The notes under the pieces: model-generated
What the model was told of the DNA's origin: nothing
Database searches by the model: none
The model's input: the letters and a program-made list of their open reading frames with translations, nothing else
Translations under genes and position numbers: made by a program
Origin: an uncultured Cellvibrio sp.
Lineage (GTDB): Bacteria; Pseudomonadota; Gammaproteobacteria; Pseudomonadales; Cellvibrionaceae
Reading direction: 5' to 3'
NCBI GenBank assembly: GCA_946480695.1
Contig: CAMLKG010000038.1
Location: 1 to 35,751 of the forward strand
DNA length: 35,751 nt
Shown here: in pieces, positions 1 through 8,337 of the stretch
Numbering within the stretch: position 1 is the first letter of the stretch
How the letters are laid out: each line of letters starts with the position of its first letter

Positions 1-1
1 T

Positions 2-3000
2 GTGGCGAAGGATATTGAGGATGATGTACTGGGTTATACCATTTCCAGCCCGCCAACAAATGGCGCGGTAACGATCAATCCCGCCACCGGCGATTTCACC
101 TACACGCCCAATCCCGATTTCAATGGCGCTGATTCGTTTGTCGTGACAATTGCCGATGGCAAGGGCGGCACTACTACCAGCAGGGTGACTGTCGGTGTAA
201 CACCGGTAAATGATTTGCCCACCAGTGCCGATCTATCATTCACCACCCATGAAGAGGTGGCGGTTGCGGGAAAAATTGTTGCGTCGGATCTGGATGGCGA
301 TCGCTTACAGTATTCGATCACCACCACCGCGACTAACGGTACCGTAACGATCAATTCCACCACCGGCGATTTCACCTACACGCCCAATCCCGATTTCAAT
401 GGCCCTGATTCGTTTGTCGTGACAATTGCCGATGGCAAGGGCGGCACTACTACCAGCAGGGTGACTGTCGGTGTAACGCCGGTAAATGATTTACCCACCA
501 GTGCCGATCTGTCATTCACCACCCATGAAGAGGTGGCGGTTGCGGGAAAAATTGTTGCGTCGGACCTGGATGGCGATCGCTTACAGTATTCAATCACCAC
601 CACCGCGACTAACGGTACCGTAACGATCAATCCCGCCACCGGCGATTTCACCTACACGCCCAACGCCAATTTCAATGGTTCTGATGCATTTGTAGTTTTG
701 ATTGCCGATGGCAAGGGCGGGACTGCTACCAGCAGGGTGACCATTGGTGTAATGCCGGTAAATGATTTACCCACCAGTGCCGATCTGTCATTCACCACCC
801 ATGAAGAGGTGGCGGTTGCGGGAAAAATTGTTGCGTCGGACCTGGATGGCGATCGCTTACAGTATTCAATCACCACCACCGCGACTAACGGCACTGTAAC
901 GATCAATCCCGCCACCGGTGATTTCACCTACACGCCCAATCCCGATTTCAATGGCGCTGATTCGTTTGTCGTGACAATTGCCGATGGCAAGGGCGGCACC
1001 GCTACCAGCAGGGTGACTGTCGGTGTAGCGCCGGTGAATGATCTCCCTGTTGCCGGTAACGATAATGCGTTCACCAACGAAAATACGGCCGTCATTATTG
1101 CGGTGCGCGCTAATGATTCTGATCCGGACGGGCATAACCTGACGGTTATTGGCGTCACCCAGGGGGTACATGGCTCGGTGGTAATCGATCCGGTCACGGG
1201 TAATCCGCTTTACACACCAAACAGCGGCTTTGCAGGTAACGATAGTTTTACGTATACCATCAGCGATGGCGCCGGCGGCGCTGCCATGGCAAGCGTACAT
1301 GTGACAGTGAAGCCGGTTAACCAGGCTCCGGTTGCTGTGGCTGAGAGCATTACTGTTGCAGAAGGTGGCGTCGCGACCACATTAAATGGCGGCGCCACCA
1401 GTGTCCTGGCCAACGACAGCGACGCCGACGGCGATCCGATGACTGCCGTACTGGTATCAGGGCCCGCACATGGCTCATTGATCCTGGATCCCAACGGCAC
1501 CTTCCGTTATGTCCATAACGGGGGTGAGACTAGTTCCGATAAGTTTTCCTACAGGGTTAATGACGGCACTGTGGATGGCAACCTGGTGGAAGTAATCGTC
1601 AACATCACCCCGGTAAATGACGCTCCTGTGGGTGTCGCCGATAAGATTGACGTCAACGAAGGAGGCACGGCTGCCGTTTTGGCCAGCGGCGCAACCAGCG
1701 TGCTGGCAAATGACCTGGATGCCGAGGGCAATCCGCTAACGGCGGTTCTGGTTTCGGGTCCTGCCAACGGCGCCCTGACCTTGAATGCCGACGGCACTTT
1801 TAGCTACGTCCATAACGGTAGCGAGACCAGGGTGGATCAATTCACTTACAGGGTTAACGATGGTTCCGCCAACGGCAATATCGTCACGGTCGATATTGCT
1901 GTGACACCGGTAAATGATCTTCCTGCCAGCGATGATGTGAGGGTATCCGGCAATGAAGACACCCCCATAGTGGTAAACCTGTCGGGTAGCGACGCTGATG
2001 GCAGCGTGGCGGGTTATGTCGTTAAATCCCTGCCGGCAAATGGGGTGTTGTACAGCGATGTGTTGATGGCCAATGCTATTGTGATTGGTACTTTAGTCTC
2101 CGGCCCGGTTTACTTTCTGCCGGATGCAGATTGGAACGGCAGGACGGGTTTCACCTATGTCGCCCGCGATAACGAAAGCGGTGACGACCTGACCCCGGCA
2201 AGGATAACCATTGATGTGATACCCGTTCCTGATGCGGCGCTGGTCGGTGTTGGTTCGGGTAATGTCAAGGAAGATACGCCGGCCCAAACCAGTGTTTCGG
2301 GTATCCTGGCTATTACCGATGGGGATGCAGGTGAAGCCTTGTTTAATGCCAGGGCCAACAGCCCGGGCACCTACGGCAGTTTCTCCATCGATGCCAGCGG
2401 TAACTGGACCTATGTCCTCGACAACAGCAAGCCGGATGTACAAGCCCTTAAAGAAGGTGAGACCCGCGAGGACACCTTCTCTGTCACCAGCCTGGATGGA
2501 GCCAGCACCTGGGTAACGATCAGGGTTTCCGGTACCAATGATGGCCCGGTTGCAACCGCGGATACCGCAACGGTAAAACAGAACACCGTTCTAATACTGA
2601 CACCCGCCCAATTGCTGGGTAACGATTTCGATGCGGACAGTGACAGCCTTGCCATTGAGTCGGTGCAAGGGGCGGCCAATGGCACGGTTAGCCTGTCCGG
2701 GGACAATGTTGTTTTCACCCCAACGCCGGGTTACCACGGTCCCGCATCCTTTACCTATACCCTGGGTGATGGCAAGGGTGGCAGCTCAACGGCCAGTGTT
2801 TCCATCACTGTAATTCCCAATAATGCCCCGGACGCTGGCGCCGATATGGCGGGCGCGGTTCCCTATTCCGTTGCACTGGGTGATGCGTCGCCCACCGATT
2901 CATGGACCAACCTGGATAGCAAAGGCAAGGGCGTATATATCACCGCATACAAAACCTCCGGTGAAGCCACATTGCTGTACACAGGGTCGGTAGATGGGAA

Positions 3001-4984
3001 CAACAATGTGTTGGGTGTAGCGGGAACGCCGCGGGCAAGGTCCGATGTACCCAACCAGATCGAATACGACGTTGCTACCGGAAAGTCCGAATCCATCCTA
3101 TTAACCCTCCATGGCAACCTTAACCAGGCAAGCGTTGGGGTGAGCCGCTTATACCCCGGCGAATCCGGGGGCGAGGTAGGGATGTGGGAAGCTTATTACA
3201 ACGGTGTGCTGGTCGCTTCCCGCACGTTCCGCTTATCCGGTACTGCCGAATATGGGACCTTCACTATCGATACCGGCAACCTGCCGTTTAATAGCATCAG
3301 GTTCAGCGCCTTGCATACCAACAATAACACCGGTGATGGCGGGGATTATTTCCTGACCAGCTTTGCCGGGTCCGGCCCCGCCAGTATCAATAGCAATTTG
3401 TCAGTCGTTGCGGATACCCCCAATACCCTCAATGCCGGTATGTTGCTGGCTAACGACACCGACCCGGACGGCGATAGCCTGGTTATTGCCAGCGTGCAGG
3501 ACGGCATCAATGGGAGTGTCAGCCTGGTTGGCGGCAATGTAGTGTTTACGCCGGCAAGCGGTTATACCGGTCCGGCCAGTTTCACCTACACCCTTGCGGA
3601 TGGTCGCGGTGGTACCGATACCGCGACCGTGCATTTGATGGTTGAGCGTATTAACCACGCGCCCGCGACTACTGCCGATACCCAGGCCACAGGTATAGGC
3701 ACCGCCCTCAGCATTCCTGCATCCAGGCTGTTGGCCAACGATACGGATGCCGACGGCGATTCGTTTATGCTGGTAAGTGTCCAGGATGCGGTGAATGGCA
3801 GCGTTACTTTGTCCGGTTCCAATGTGATTTTTACTCCCATTGCCAACTACGAAGGCCCTGCGAGCTTCACATACACTGTCAGGGACGCACTGGGGGCGAC
3901 CAGTACCGCTGTGGTGAATGTCGGGGTGGGAGCGGCCAGTGCGCCGAGCCTTGTGGTGAGTAAATCGCTGGTCGCCATCGCCCACGGCAGTGGTGGTACC
4001 AGCGTCAAATTTCCTATCATTACCCAACTGGTGGATGCGGATGGTTCTGAATCATTATCGATCAAGGTCAGCGGCGTACCCACCAGCCTGGGCTTCAACG
4101 CAGGGACGGATCTGGGCGGTGGGATATGGCAATTTACGGAAGCAGACTTGCCGAATTTAACCTTGAACCTGCCGGGCAATTATTCCACCGCTACGAATGG
4201 CACCAATCTAACGGTACAAGTCATTTCGACCGAAGCAAATGGGGGCTTTACCGCGTCTACCCAATCCGGCGTCACCTTGAAGGCCGCCTTTACTACCACT
4301 GATATAACCACTACCGATGCCGGTAACTACTCCGGCAATTCCGCTAACGACTACATCCTCGGAGGAACTGGCAACAACACCATCCATGGCGGTAACGGCA
4401 ATAACATTATCGAGGGTGGTGCCGGTAACGATAGCTTAAGCGCGGGCTCCGGTTCCGATGTTATTTATGGAGGTAGCGGTGATGATGTCATCAATACCGG
4501 CAGCGGGACAGACCGGATATACGGTGGTTCAGGTAACGATACCTTGAAAGCTGGCAATGCCGGTGAAAATTCTGTCGATGTATTCATATGGACGTTGAAT
4601 GATCAGGGAACCGCCGGTGCGCCTGCGGTTGATACCCTCCAGAATTTCTCAACTTCCGCAGCGGGAATAAATGCGAACGGCGGCGATGTGCTGGACCTTC
4701 GTGATTTATTGCAAGGGGAGGCGCTGGGCCCGAACAACAGCGCAGGTAACCTGGCAGATTACCTGCATTTTGAAATCGCGGGCGGTAGCACCCTCATTCA
4801 CATCAGCCATACCGGCGGCTTTACCGCGGATTCCCATGCCGTTGGCGGCGGTTATACCAATGCGGCGGAAACACAGCAAATCATACTGGAGGGGGTCAAC
4901 CTGCAAACGATTTACGCCGGTGCTAGCTCGGATCAGCAAATCATCACCCAGTTGCTTAACAGTAATAAGTTGATTACCGACTAA
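2..4984 (+). CDS. Giant RTX/cadherin-repeat adhesin, type I secreted (5'-truncated by window edge)
   Basis: This is the C-terminal 1660 residues of a secreted surface adhesin; its true start lies left of the window. Residues 1-345 are near-identical 92-aa cadherin-like (tandem-95 type) repeats with the 'PVNDLP' linker. Four more diverged repeats run to about 743, a VCBS repeat covers 744-847, and another cadherin-like repeat covers 850-942. Residues 945-1133 form an unassigned beta-rich insert, followed by two more repeats and an Ig-like stretch (1311-1445). Glycine/aspartate-rich RTX nonapeptides of the GGxGxD type lie at 1454-1520. The last 140 residues ('VDVFIWTLND', 'DVLDLRDLL', 'IILEGVNL') match the VCA0849-type T1SS C-terminal target domain. 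Such proteins leave the cell through an ABC/HlyD/TolC exporter and need calcium to fold. lapG/lapD lie just downstream on the other strand, which fits a LapA-like substrate, but the retention module and LapG site are outside the window. The family call is strong. Confidence 0.93.
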   Translation: MAKDIEDDVLGYTISSPPTNGAVTINPATGDFTYTPNPDFNGADSFVVTIADGKGGTTTSRVTVGVTPVNDLPTSADLSFTTHEEVAVAGKIVASDLDGDRLQYSITTTATNGTVTINSTTGDFTYTPNPDFNGPDSFVVTIADGKGGTTTSRVTVGVTPVNDLPTSADLSFTTHEEVAVAGKIVASDLDGDRLQYSITTTATNGTVTINPATGDFTYTPNANFNGSDAFVVLIADGKGGTATSRVTIGVMPVNDLPTSADLSFTTHEEVAVAGKIVASDLDGDRLQYSITTTATNGTVTINPATGDFTYTPNPDFNGADSFVVTIADGKGGTATSRVTVGVAPVNDLPVAGNDNAFTNENTAVIIAVRANDSDPDGHNLTVIGVTQGVHGSVVIDPVTGNPLYTPNSGFAGNDSFTYTISDGAGGAAMASVHVTVKPVNQAPVAVAESITVAEGGVATTLNGGATSVLANDSDADGDPMTAVLVSGPAHGSLILDPNGTFRYVHNGGETSSDKFSYRVNDGTVDGNLVEVIVNITPVNDAPVGVADKIDVNEGGTAAVLASGATSVLANDLDAEGNPLTAVLVSGPANGALTLNADGTFSYVHNGSETRVDQFTYRVNDGSANGNIVTVDIAVTPVNDLPASDDVRVSGNEDTPIVVNLSGSDADGSVAGYVVKSLPANGVLYSDVLMANAIVIGTLVSGPVYFLPDADWNGRTGFTYVARDNESGDDLTPARITIDVIPVPDAALVGVGSGNVKEDTPAQTSVSGILAITDGDAGEALFNARANSPGTYGSFSIDASGNWTYVLDNSKPDVQALKEGETREDTFSVTSLDGASTWVTIRVSGTNDGPVATADTATVKQNTVLILTPAQLLGNDFDADSDSLAIESVQGAANGTVSLSGDNVVFTPTPGYHGPASFTYTLGDGKGGSSTASVSITVIPNNAPDAGADMAGAVPYSVALGDASPTDSWTNLDSKGKGVYITAYKTSGEATLLYTGSVDGNNNVLGVAGTPRARSDVPNQIEYDVATGKSESILLTLHGNLNQASVGVSRLYPGESGGEVGMWEAYYNGVLVASRTFRLSGTAEYGTFTIDTGNLPFNSIRFSALHTNNNTGDGGDYFLTSFAGSGPASINSNLSVVADTPNTLNAGMLLANDTDPDGDSLVIASVQDGINGSVSLVGGNVVFTPASGYTGPASFTYTLADGRGGTDTATVHLMVERINHAPATTADTQATGIGTALSIPASRLLANDTDADGDSFMLVSVQDAVNGSVTLSGSNVIFTPIANYEGPASFTYTVRDALGATSTAVVNVGVGAASAPSLVVSKSLVAIAHGSGGTSVKFPIITQLVDADGSESLSIKVSGVPTSLGFNAGTDLGGGIWQFTEADLPNLTLNLPGNYSTATNGTNLTVQVISTEANGGFTASTQSGVTLKAAFTTTDITTTDAGNYSGNSANDYILGGTGNNTIHGGNGNNIIEGGAGNDSLSAGSGSDVIYGGSGDDVINTGSGTDRIYGGSGNDTLKAGNAGENSVDVFIWTLNDQGTAGAPAVDTLQNFSTSAAGINANGGDVLDLRDLLQGEALGPNNSAGNLADYLHFEIAGGSTLIHISHTGGFTADSHAVGGGYTNAAETQQIILEGVNLQTIYAGASSDQQIITQLLNSNKLITD
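50..1041 (+). repeat. Near-identical 276-bp tandem repeats inside adhesin
   Basis: The unit recurs every 276 bp (92 codons). The marker 'ggcgatttcacctacacg' starts at 88, 364, 640 and, with 1 base changed, 916. The stretch 487-650 differs from 763-926 at only a few bases. The repeat decays after about 1041 into diverged units of the same fold. Identity at the DNA level, not just the protein level, points to recent duplication or gene conversion, so copy number probably varies between strains. Confidence 0.92.
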
Positions 4985-5005
4985 AATGGGCAGTAGCCAT
5001 TGATA

Positions 5006-5036
5006 GTAAAATCCCGCTGTAACGGCGGATGTTTAC
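5006..5036 (+). other. Imperfect stem-loop between adhesin and small gene
   Basis: GTAAA (5006-5010) pairs with TTTAC (5032-5036), and inside it ATCC-GC pairs with GC-GGAT around a TGTAACG loop, with a bulged base on each side. No T-run follows, so it is not a classical terminator. It could be a transcript-processing or attenuating structure lying just before the start of the 109-aa gene. Confidence 0.35.
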
Positions 5037-5046
5037 CGGGGGCAAA

Positions 5047-5376
5047 ATGTATATAAAACGAAATCACACCGGGGCGATTGTGGCGGTCAGCAAGGAGCCC
5101 TCGGTCGAATTTGCGGAGTCCATCGACCGCGACGCGCCTGAGTTATTGCAATTTCTCCACAGTGGGAAAACCCTCGAGCAGCTTGCACTTGAACAAAGCG
5201 ACCAGACAATGGCGCGTGTTCTGGAAGACGTTGTTGGCCTGTTGGTTGAGCAGGGAGTGATCCGTTTTACCGATTTGCCTGAAGCGGCGCAAATTAAATT
5301 GCTTGCCCGGCGCGAGTTGCGTAGCAAGCATCAGGGGATTTATTTGCTCGATGATGGCGATCAATTACCGCTGTAA
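5047..5376 (+). CDS. Conserved 109-aa protein of the 'tryptophan synthase beta-like' (misnamed) family
   Basis: Small soluble protein of unknown function with no signal peptide or membrane segment. It begins MYIKRN and contains 'VLEDVVGLLVEQGVIRFTDLP' split as a helical stretch followed by 'EAAQIKLLARRELR'. From memory, this matches a short pseudomonad family annotated 'tryptophan synthase subunit beta like protein'. That name is misleading, because the protein is far too short for TrpB and has no PLP-binding region. The ATG at 5047 is preferred over the in-frame ATG at 5029 because family members start with MYxKR; a G-rich stretch (accggggg) precedes it. It lies 62 bp after the adhesin stop in the same direction, so it may be co-transcribed, and it ends at a strong terminator facing lapD. 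Its helical composition loosely recalls PqqD-like winged helices, but I cannot establish that. Confidence 0.8.
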   Translation: MYIKRNHTGAIVAVSKEPSVEFAESIDRDAPELLQFLHSGKTLEQLALEQSDQTMARVLEDVVGLLVEQGVIRFTDLPEAAQIKLLARRELRSKHQGIYLLDDGDQLPL

Positions 5377-5380
5377 TGAA

Positions 5381-5420
5381 CAGTAAATCCCGCCGCCTCA
5401 AGCGAGCGGGGTTTCTACTG
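5381..5420. terminator. Bidirectional rho-independent terminator
   Basis: Long hairpin between convergent genes: CAGTA pairs with TACTG on the outside, then AATCCCGC with GCGGGGTT (one G-T pair), then CGC with GCG across a single bulged A around a CTCAA loop. It overlaps the last codons of lapD and ends the transcript of the 109-aa gene. Confidence 0.75.
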
Positions 5421-7319
5421 GATTTGTGTTCCTGTTAAACCATCCATACCGAGCTTTAGCAACGTGATTTGCTCCTCTTCGGTACTCACGCCCTCGGCAA
5501 TGATATGGATGCCCAGGGAGTGGGCCAGGGTGCAAAGGCTTTGCACAAAACTCTGGCTGCCGCGGTTGGTATCGATAGCGCGGCTGATAGCAGCGTCGAG
5601 CTTTAAATAGTACAACCCCAGGTCTTGCAGTTTACCGAATTGGGTAAATTCCAGGCCCACATGTTCCAACCCTGTTTTACAACCCAATGCCCGCAAGCGA
5701 ACAACAAAAGCACGCAGTTCCTCCACATGGCGCAGCACGCAAATTTCGGGGAATTCCAACCATAATTTTTTTGCTTCCAGGGGATGCTCGGCAAGCAGTG
5801 TAATTGTTTGTTCACGAAATTGAGCGTTGCACAGGGAAAGGGCCGATATATTTATCGCCAATTCAGTAGGCTGCGAGACTAATTGTTTAAGGGCAATTTT
5901 TAATACCGCCAGATCCACATCGGCCATTAACCCCAGGCGAACGGCCCAGGGCATAAAATATCCCGCAGGTTGGTATTCGTTGTTCAGCCGCAACCGCACC
6001 GCTGTTTCGTGATGCAATAATTTACCCTCGGCATTTTTTACCGGGAAACTGGCCAGGCGTAATTCCCCGGCAGCCAGCGCGTCGGCGATGCTGCAACGCC
6101 ATTCACTGAGGTTGTATTGGCTGTAGTCCCGCTGTTCGTCATGGGTAATGACGGCGCGATTACCCCTGAGCTCCGCCTGCGCAAGCGCACCATCGAGCTT
6201 GTGCATTACCTGGTTTGCTTTTTCACCCTGGATAAAACCACACAACGCCAGGGGTACAGCAATCTTGTCGAAGCCGCCAGCAATTAATTGGAAATTCAAT
6301 GTTTGCGAAATATCCACGCTCACAATATCGACGGGAGTATCGGTGGGAATTAATAAGCAAAAGTCACTGCCATTCAAACGGCCCGCATGGCTACCGGGAA
6401 ATTTACCTTCGAGGTCGACAAAAACACTGGCGATCGCGCGCAATAATTGGTCAACCTGGTTGTGGCCCAGTTGCTGGTTGAGTTCATGCAGCATCAACAC
6501 ACGAGCGATTGCTAATATGCCGCGCTTTTCCGCATCTTCGCGTGTTAGTTGAACCTCCAGCAAGTTAAAAAAATGTGTGCGGTTAATTAACCCGGTCAAG
6601 CGATCGGTTTGCGACTCGCGGCGCAATACTTCGAGCTGTCTGGCTTCCTTGTCCAGCATATTCTTAACGCTGGTCGATAAGGTATTCATAGCGCGTACCA
6701 GGCGCTGGAATTCCCTGGTCTTCGGTTCTTGCGATACGATAAAACGACGCTCGCCGATGGCTTCCGCCTGGTCAACCACCACATCAAGTGGGCGCGAAAT
6801 ATATTTTAAAACCAGGCTTCCGATTAAACCGCTCAATAAAGTCGCGCACAAAAACCAGTCGAACAAATCGCGAGTGTTTTTCCACAGGGCTTCCAGTGCA
6901 TAACGCGAGTGACTTTTCACAATGAGGGTACCCGCTTGTTGCCAGCCATCCTGGACCTGGGCAATTCCCGGTGCGACATCAAAGCTGACGCGCCGTGCAA
7001 ACCAATCGGGAACGTAATCCACTTTTTCCTCATCAAAATTACGCGCCACAATCGGTTTTTTATTGGCGTCCTGGAAAATAATGTATTCGTAGTGACCGGC
7101 ATCAAACTGCGCGGTGATTAATAATTCCAGTGTTACCGGATCCTTTTCCGCCATTTGTGAAATGGATAAAGCCAATGAATTGGCATTATCCATATTTTTC
7201 AAGCGCAATTGTTCCTGCAAGTAGGTTTTGGCCGTGATTGTGCTGATTGCAAAATTTCCACCCAATACCAGCAGTAACATAATGGTGATGCCAATCCACA
7301 ATTGTTTAATCAATGACAT
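5415..7319 (-). CDS. lapD: LapD-like inner-membrane c-di-GMP receptor (degenerate GGDEF-EAL)
   Basis: Inside-out signalling receptor: cytoplasmic c-di-GMP binding makes the periplasmic domain sequester LapG, so the adhesin stays on the surface. The 634-aa protein has TM1 at 7-24, a periplasmic LapD/MoxY-type domain at about 25-150, TM2 at 155-172, a HAMP region, a degenerate GGDEF domain and an EAL domain. The GGDEF signature is replaced by 'RLNGSDF' (314-320) and the EAL signature by ETA (438-440), with R442 kept as expected for ligand binding. Both enzymatic activities should therefore be lost, as in LapD. W126 in 'QDGWQQAG' sits where Pseudomonas LapD has the tryptophan (W125) that contacts LapG. 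An AAAGG ribosome site lies 9 nt before the ATG. It is downstream of lapG with a 54-bp gap, probably in one operon. Confidence 0.93.
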   Translation of the reverse strand: MSLIKQLWIGITIMLLLVLGGNFAISTITAKTYLQEQLRLKNMDNANSLALSISQMAEKDPVTLELLITAQFDAGHYEYIIFQDANKKPIVARNFDEEKVDYVPDWFARRVSFDVAPGIAQVQDGWQQAGTLIVKSHSRYALEALWKNTRDLFDWFLCATLLSGLIGSLVLKYISRPLDVVVDQAEAIGERRFIVSQEPKTREFQRLVRAMNTLSTSVKNMLDKEARQLEVLRRESQTDRLTGLINRTHFFNLLEVQLTREDAEKRGILAIARVLMLHELNQQLGHNQVDQLLRAIASVFVDLEGKFPGSHAGRLNGSDFCLLIPTDTPVDIVSVDISQTLNFQLIAGGFDKIAVPLALCGFIQGEKANQVMHKLDGALAQAELRGNRAVITHDEQRDYSQYNLSEWRCSIADALAAGELRLASFPVKNAEGKLLHHETAVRLRLNNEYQPAGYFMPWAVRLGLMADVDLAVLKIALKQLVSQPTELAINISALSLCNAQFREQTITLLAEHPLEAKKLWLEFPEICVLRHVEELRAFVVRLRALGCKTGLEHVGLEFTQFGKLQDLGLYYLKLDAAISRAIDTNRGSQSFVQSLCTLAHSLGIHIIAEGVSTEEEQITLLKLGMDGLTGTQIQ

Positions 7320-7373
7320 TGTTTGTGCCTTTTATGTCTGCGGATGTTTTTTAAATGCGTAGGGAAAGGCATC

Positions 7374-8084
7374 TTAAAAACCTTCCTCCTGTGCTCGCGC
7401 CAAAAGATCGCGCCAGCGCGAAAGGCGCGCGGTCGGATCAGCCGTTGAACGATGATCGCCAACCCATAGGCCTTCGCTGTTAAAACTGAATACCGGACGC
7501 AAATCCGGGCGCCGGTTTGCCGGTTCGATCGTACCGACCAGGCTATCCATAATCAGTGGAACCGAGCCTGGCTGCGCATAGTAACCAAGCACCATATGGG
7601 CTTGGAAAATTTTGCTCTGCATCCCTCCGATCCGGGCGCGTACATAGATCAGGCGCAAATGTTGGGAAGGGACACCCATGCGCAACAGGGTGAGGTATTT
7701 TGCGATGGTGTAATCCTCGCAATCACCGGCGCGCGTGCCGATTGTTTCAAGGGGCGTCGCCCAATAATCGCTTTTTTTCCAGAGGTCCAGGTCCTCGATG
7801 TAGCGAAGGTTTTGATTAAAAAACTCGTTGACCTTATGGATTTGTTCCTCGGGGGATTGCCGGTTGCCTTCAACAACCAACTGGTTCCAGCGCTCCAGCA
7901 ACAGCACACCATCATCGCCATAGCGCTGTTGCATCAATTGTTTCATTTGTTGGAGGTCGGTGCTGGCGAAGGCGAGCAGGGTACCGAGCAGCAATACCAC
8001 TAGACCCGCACGGGACCAATATTTTTTGGCGGTAGGGCGGGAAACTGGCGCCAGTTGGAATGGAATGTACAGCAACAAGGGCAT
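7374..8084 (-). CDS. lapG: LapG-like periplasmic cysteine protease (BTLCP family)
   Basis: Transglutaminase-like cysteine protease that releases LapA-type adhesins by cutting after a di-alanine motif in their N-terminal region. The 236-aa protein has an N-terminal membrane or signal segment at about 26-40 ('AGLVVLLLGTLLAFA'). The catalytic triad is C122 ('GDCEDY'), H163 ('AHMVL') and D180 ('LIMDSL'), with spacing close to that of the Pseudomonas enzyme. The calcium-binding acidic residues next to the cysteine (D121, E123, D124) are present. It is the first gene of a lapG-lapD pair. The ATG at 8084 is the only good start before the membrane segment; its ribosome site is weak (GAG). Its likely substrate is the adhesin ending at 4984, which cannot be confirmed here because that N-terminus is missing. 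Confidence 0.92.
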   Translation of the reverse strand: MPLLLYIPFQLAPVSRPTAKKYWSRAGLVVLLLGTLLAFASTDLQQMKQLMQQRYGDDGVLLLERWNQLVVEGNRQSPEEQIHKVNEFFNQNLRYIEDLDLWKKSDYWATPLETIGTRAGDCEDYTIAKYLTLLRMGVPSQHLRLIYVRARIGGMQSKIFQAHMVLGYYAQPGSVPLIMDSLVGTIEPANRRPDLRPVFSFNSEGLWVGDHRSTADPTARLSRWRDLLARAQEEGF

Positions 8085-8222
8085 TGTTTACTCGTTGCAG
8101 ATGTTAAAAATCAAGCAGCACATTGGCGATATGGCCCGGAGTTCAAAGTTACTGGAGTATAGCTGCTGTTTTCGGAAAGGAACGGTGGCGGGAACGCTGG
8201 CGTGTTAAATTCCCTTGGCTGC

Positions 8223-8236
8223 TGAATACGTATTCA
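8223..8236. promoter_or_regulatory. Perfect 14-bp palindromic operator candidate
   Basis: TGAATACGTATTCA is a perfect palindrome with a central CG, the usual form of a LacI-family operator. It lies 102 bp upstream of the amylase start and is the first half of a 16-bp direct repeat. A maltose/starch-responsive repressor is the likely ligand by context; no regulator gene is in the window. Confidence 0.6.
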
Positions 8237-8251
8237 CCGGTGCTTTGCTGC

Positions 8252-8265
8252 TGAATACGTATGCA
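8252..8265. promoter_or_regulatory. Second operator copy, one mismatch
   Basis: TGAATACGTATGCA differs from the upstream palindrome at one base and extends into flanking TGC/GCA symmetry. It starts 29 bp after the first copy, close to three helical turns, so two repressor dimers could bind the same DNA face. Confidence 0.55.
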
Positions 8266-8337
8266 GCACTTTGCGCGTTTGTATTTTATTTCATCAAATA
8301 GTCGTTCCAATAACATAAGCATAAAGGAACAACCATT

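Noticed and set aside
50..1041. CRISPR-like regular repetition
   Set aside because: The unit is 276 bp, coding, and has no short repeat/unique spacer structure.
100..1200. Long antisense open frames of about 90 codons repeated every 276 bp
   Set aside because: They are mirror images of the adhesin repeats on the other strand, created by the codon bias of the repeats, and have no ribosome sites or recognisable products.
5047..5376. Tryptophan synthase beta chain fragment
   Set aside because: Only 109 aa, no PLP lysine or glycine loop; the family name is an annotation artefact.
5415..7319. Active diguanylate cyclase/phosphodiesterase
   Set aside because: GGDEF is replaced by NGSDF and EAL by ETA; with the periplasmic Trp126 and neighbouring lapG it is a LapD-type receptor.
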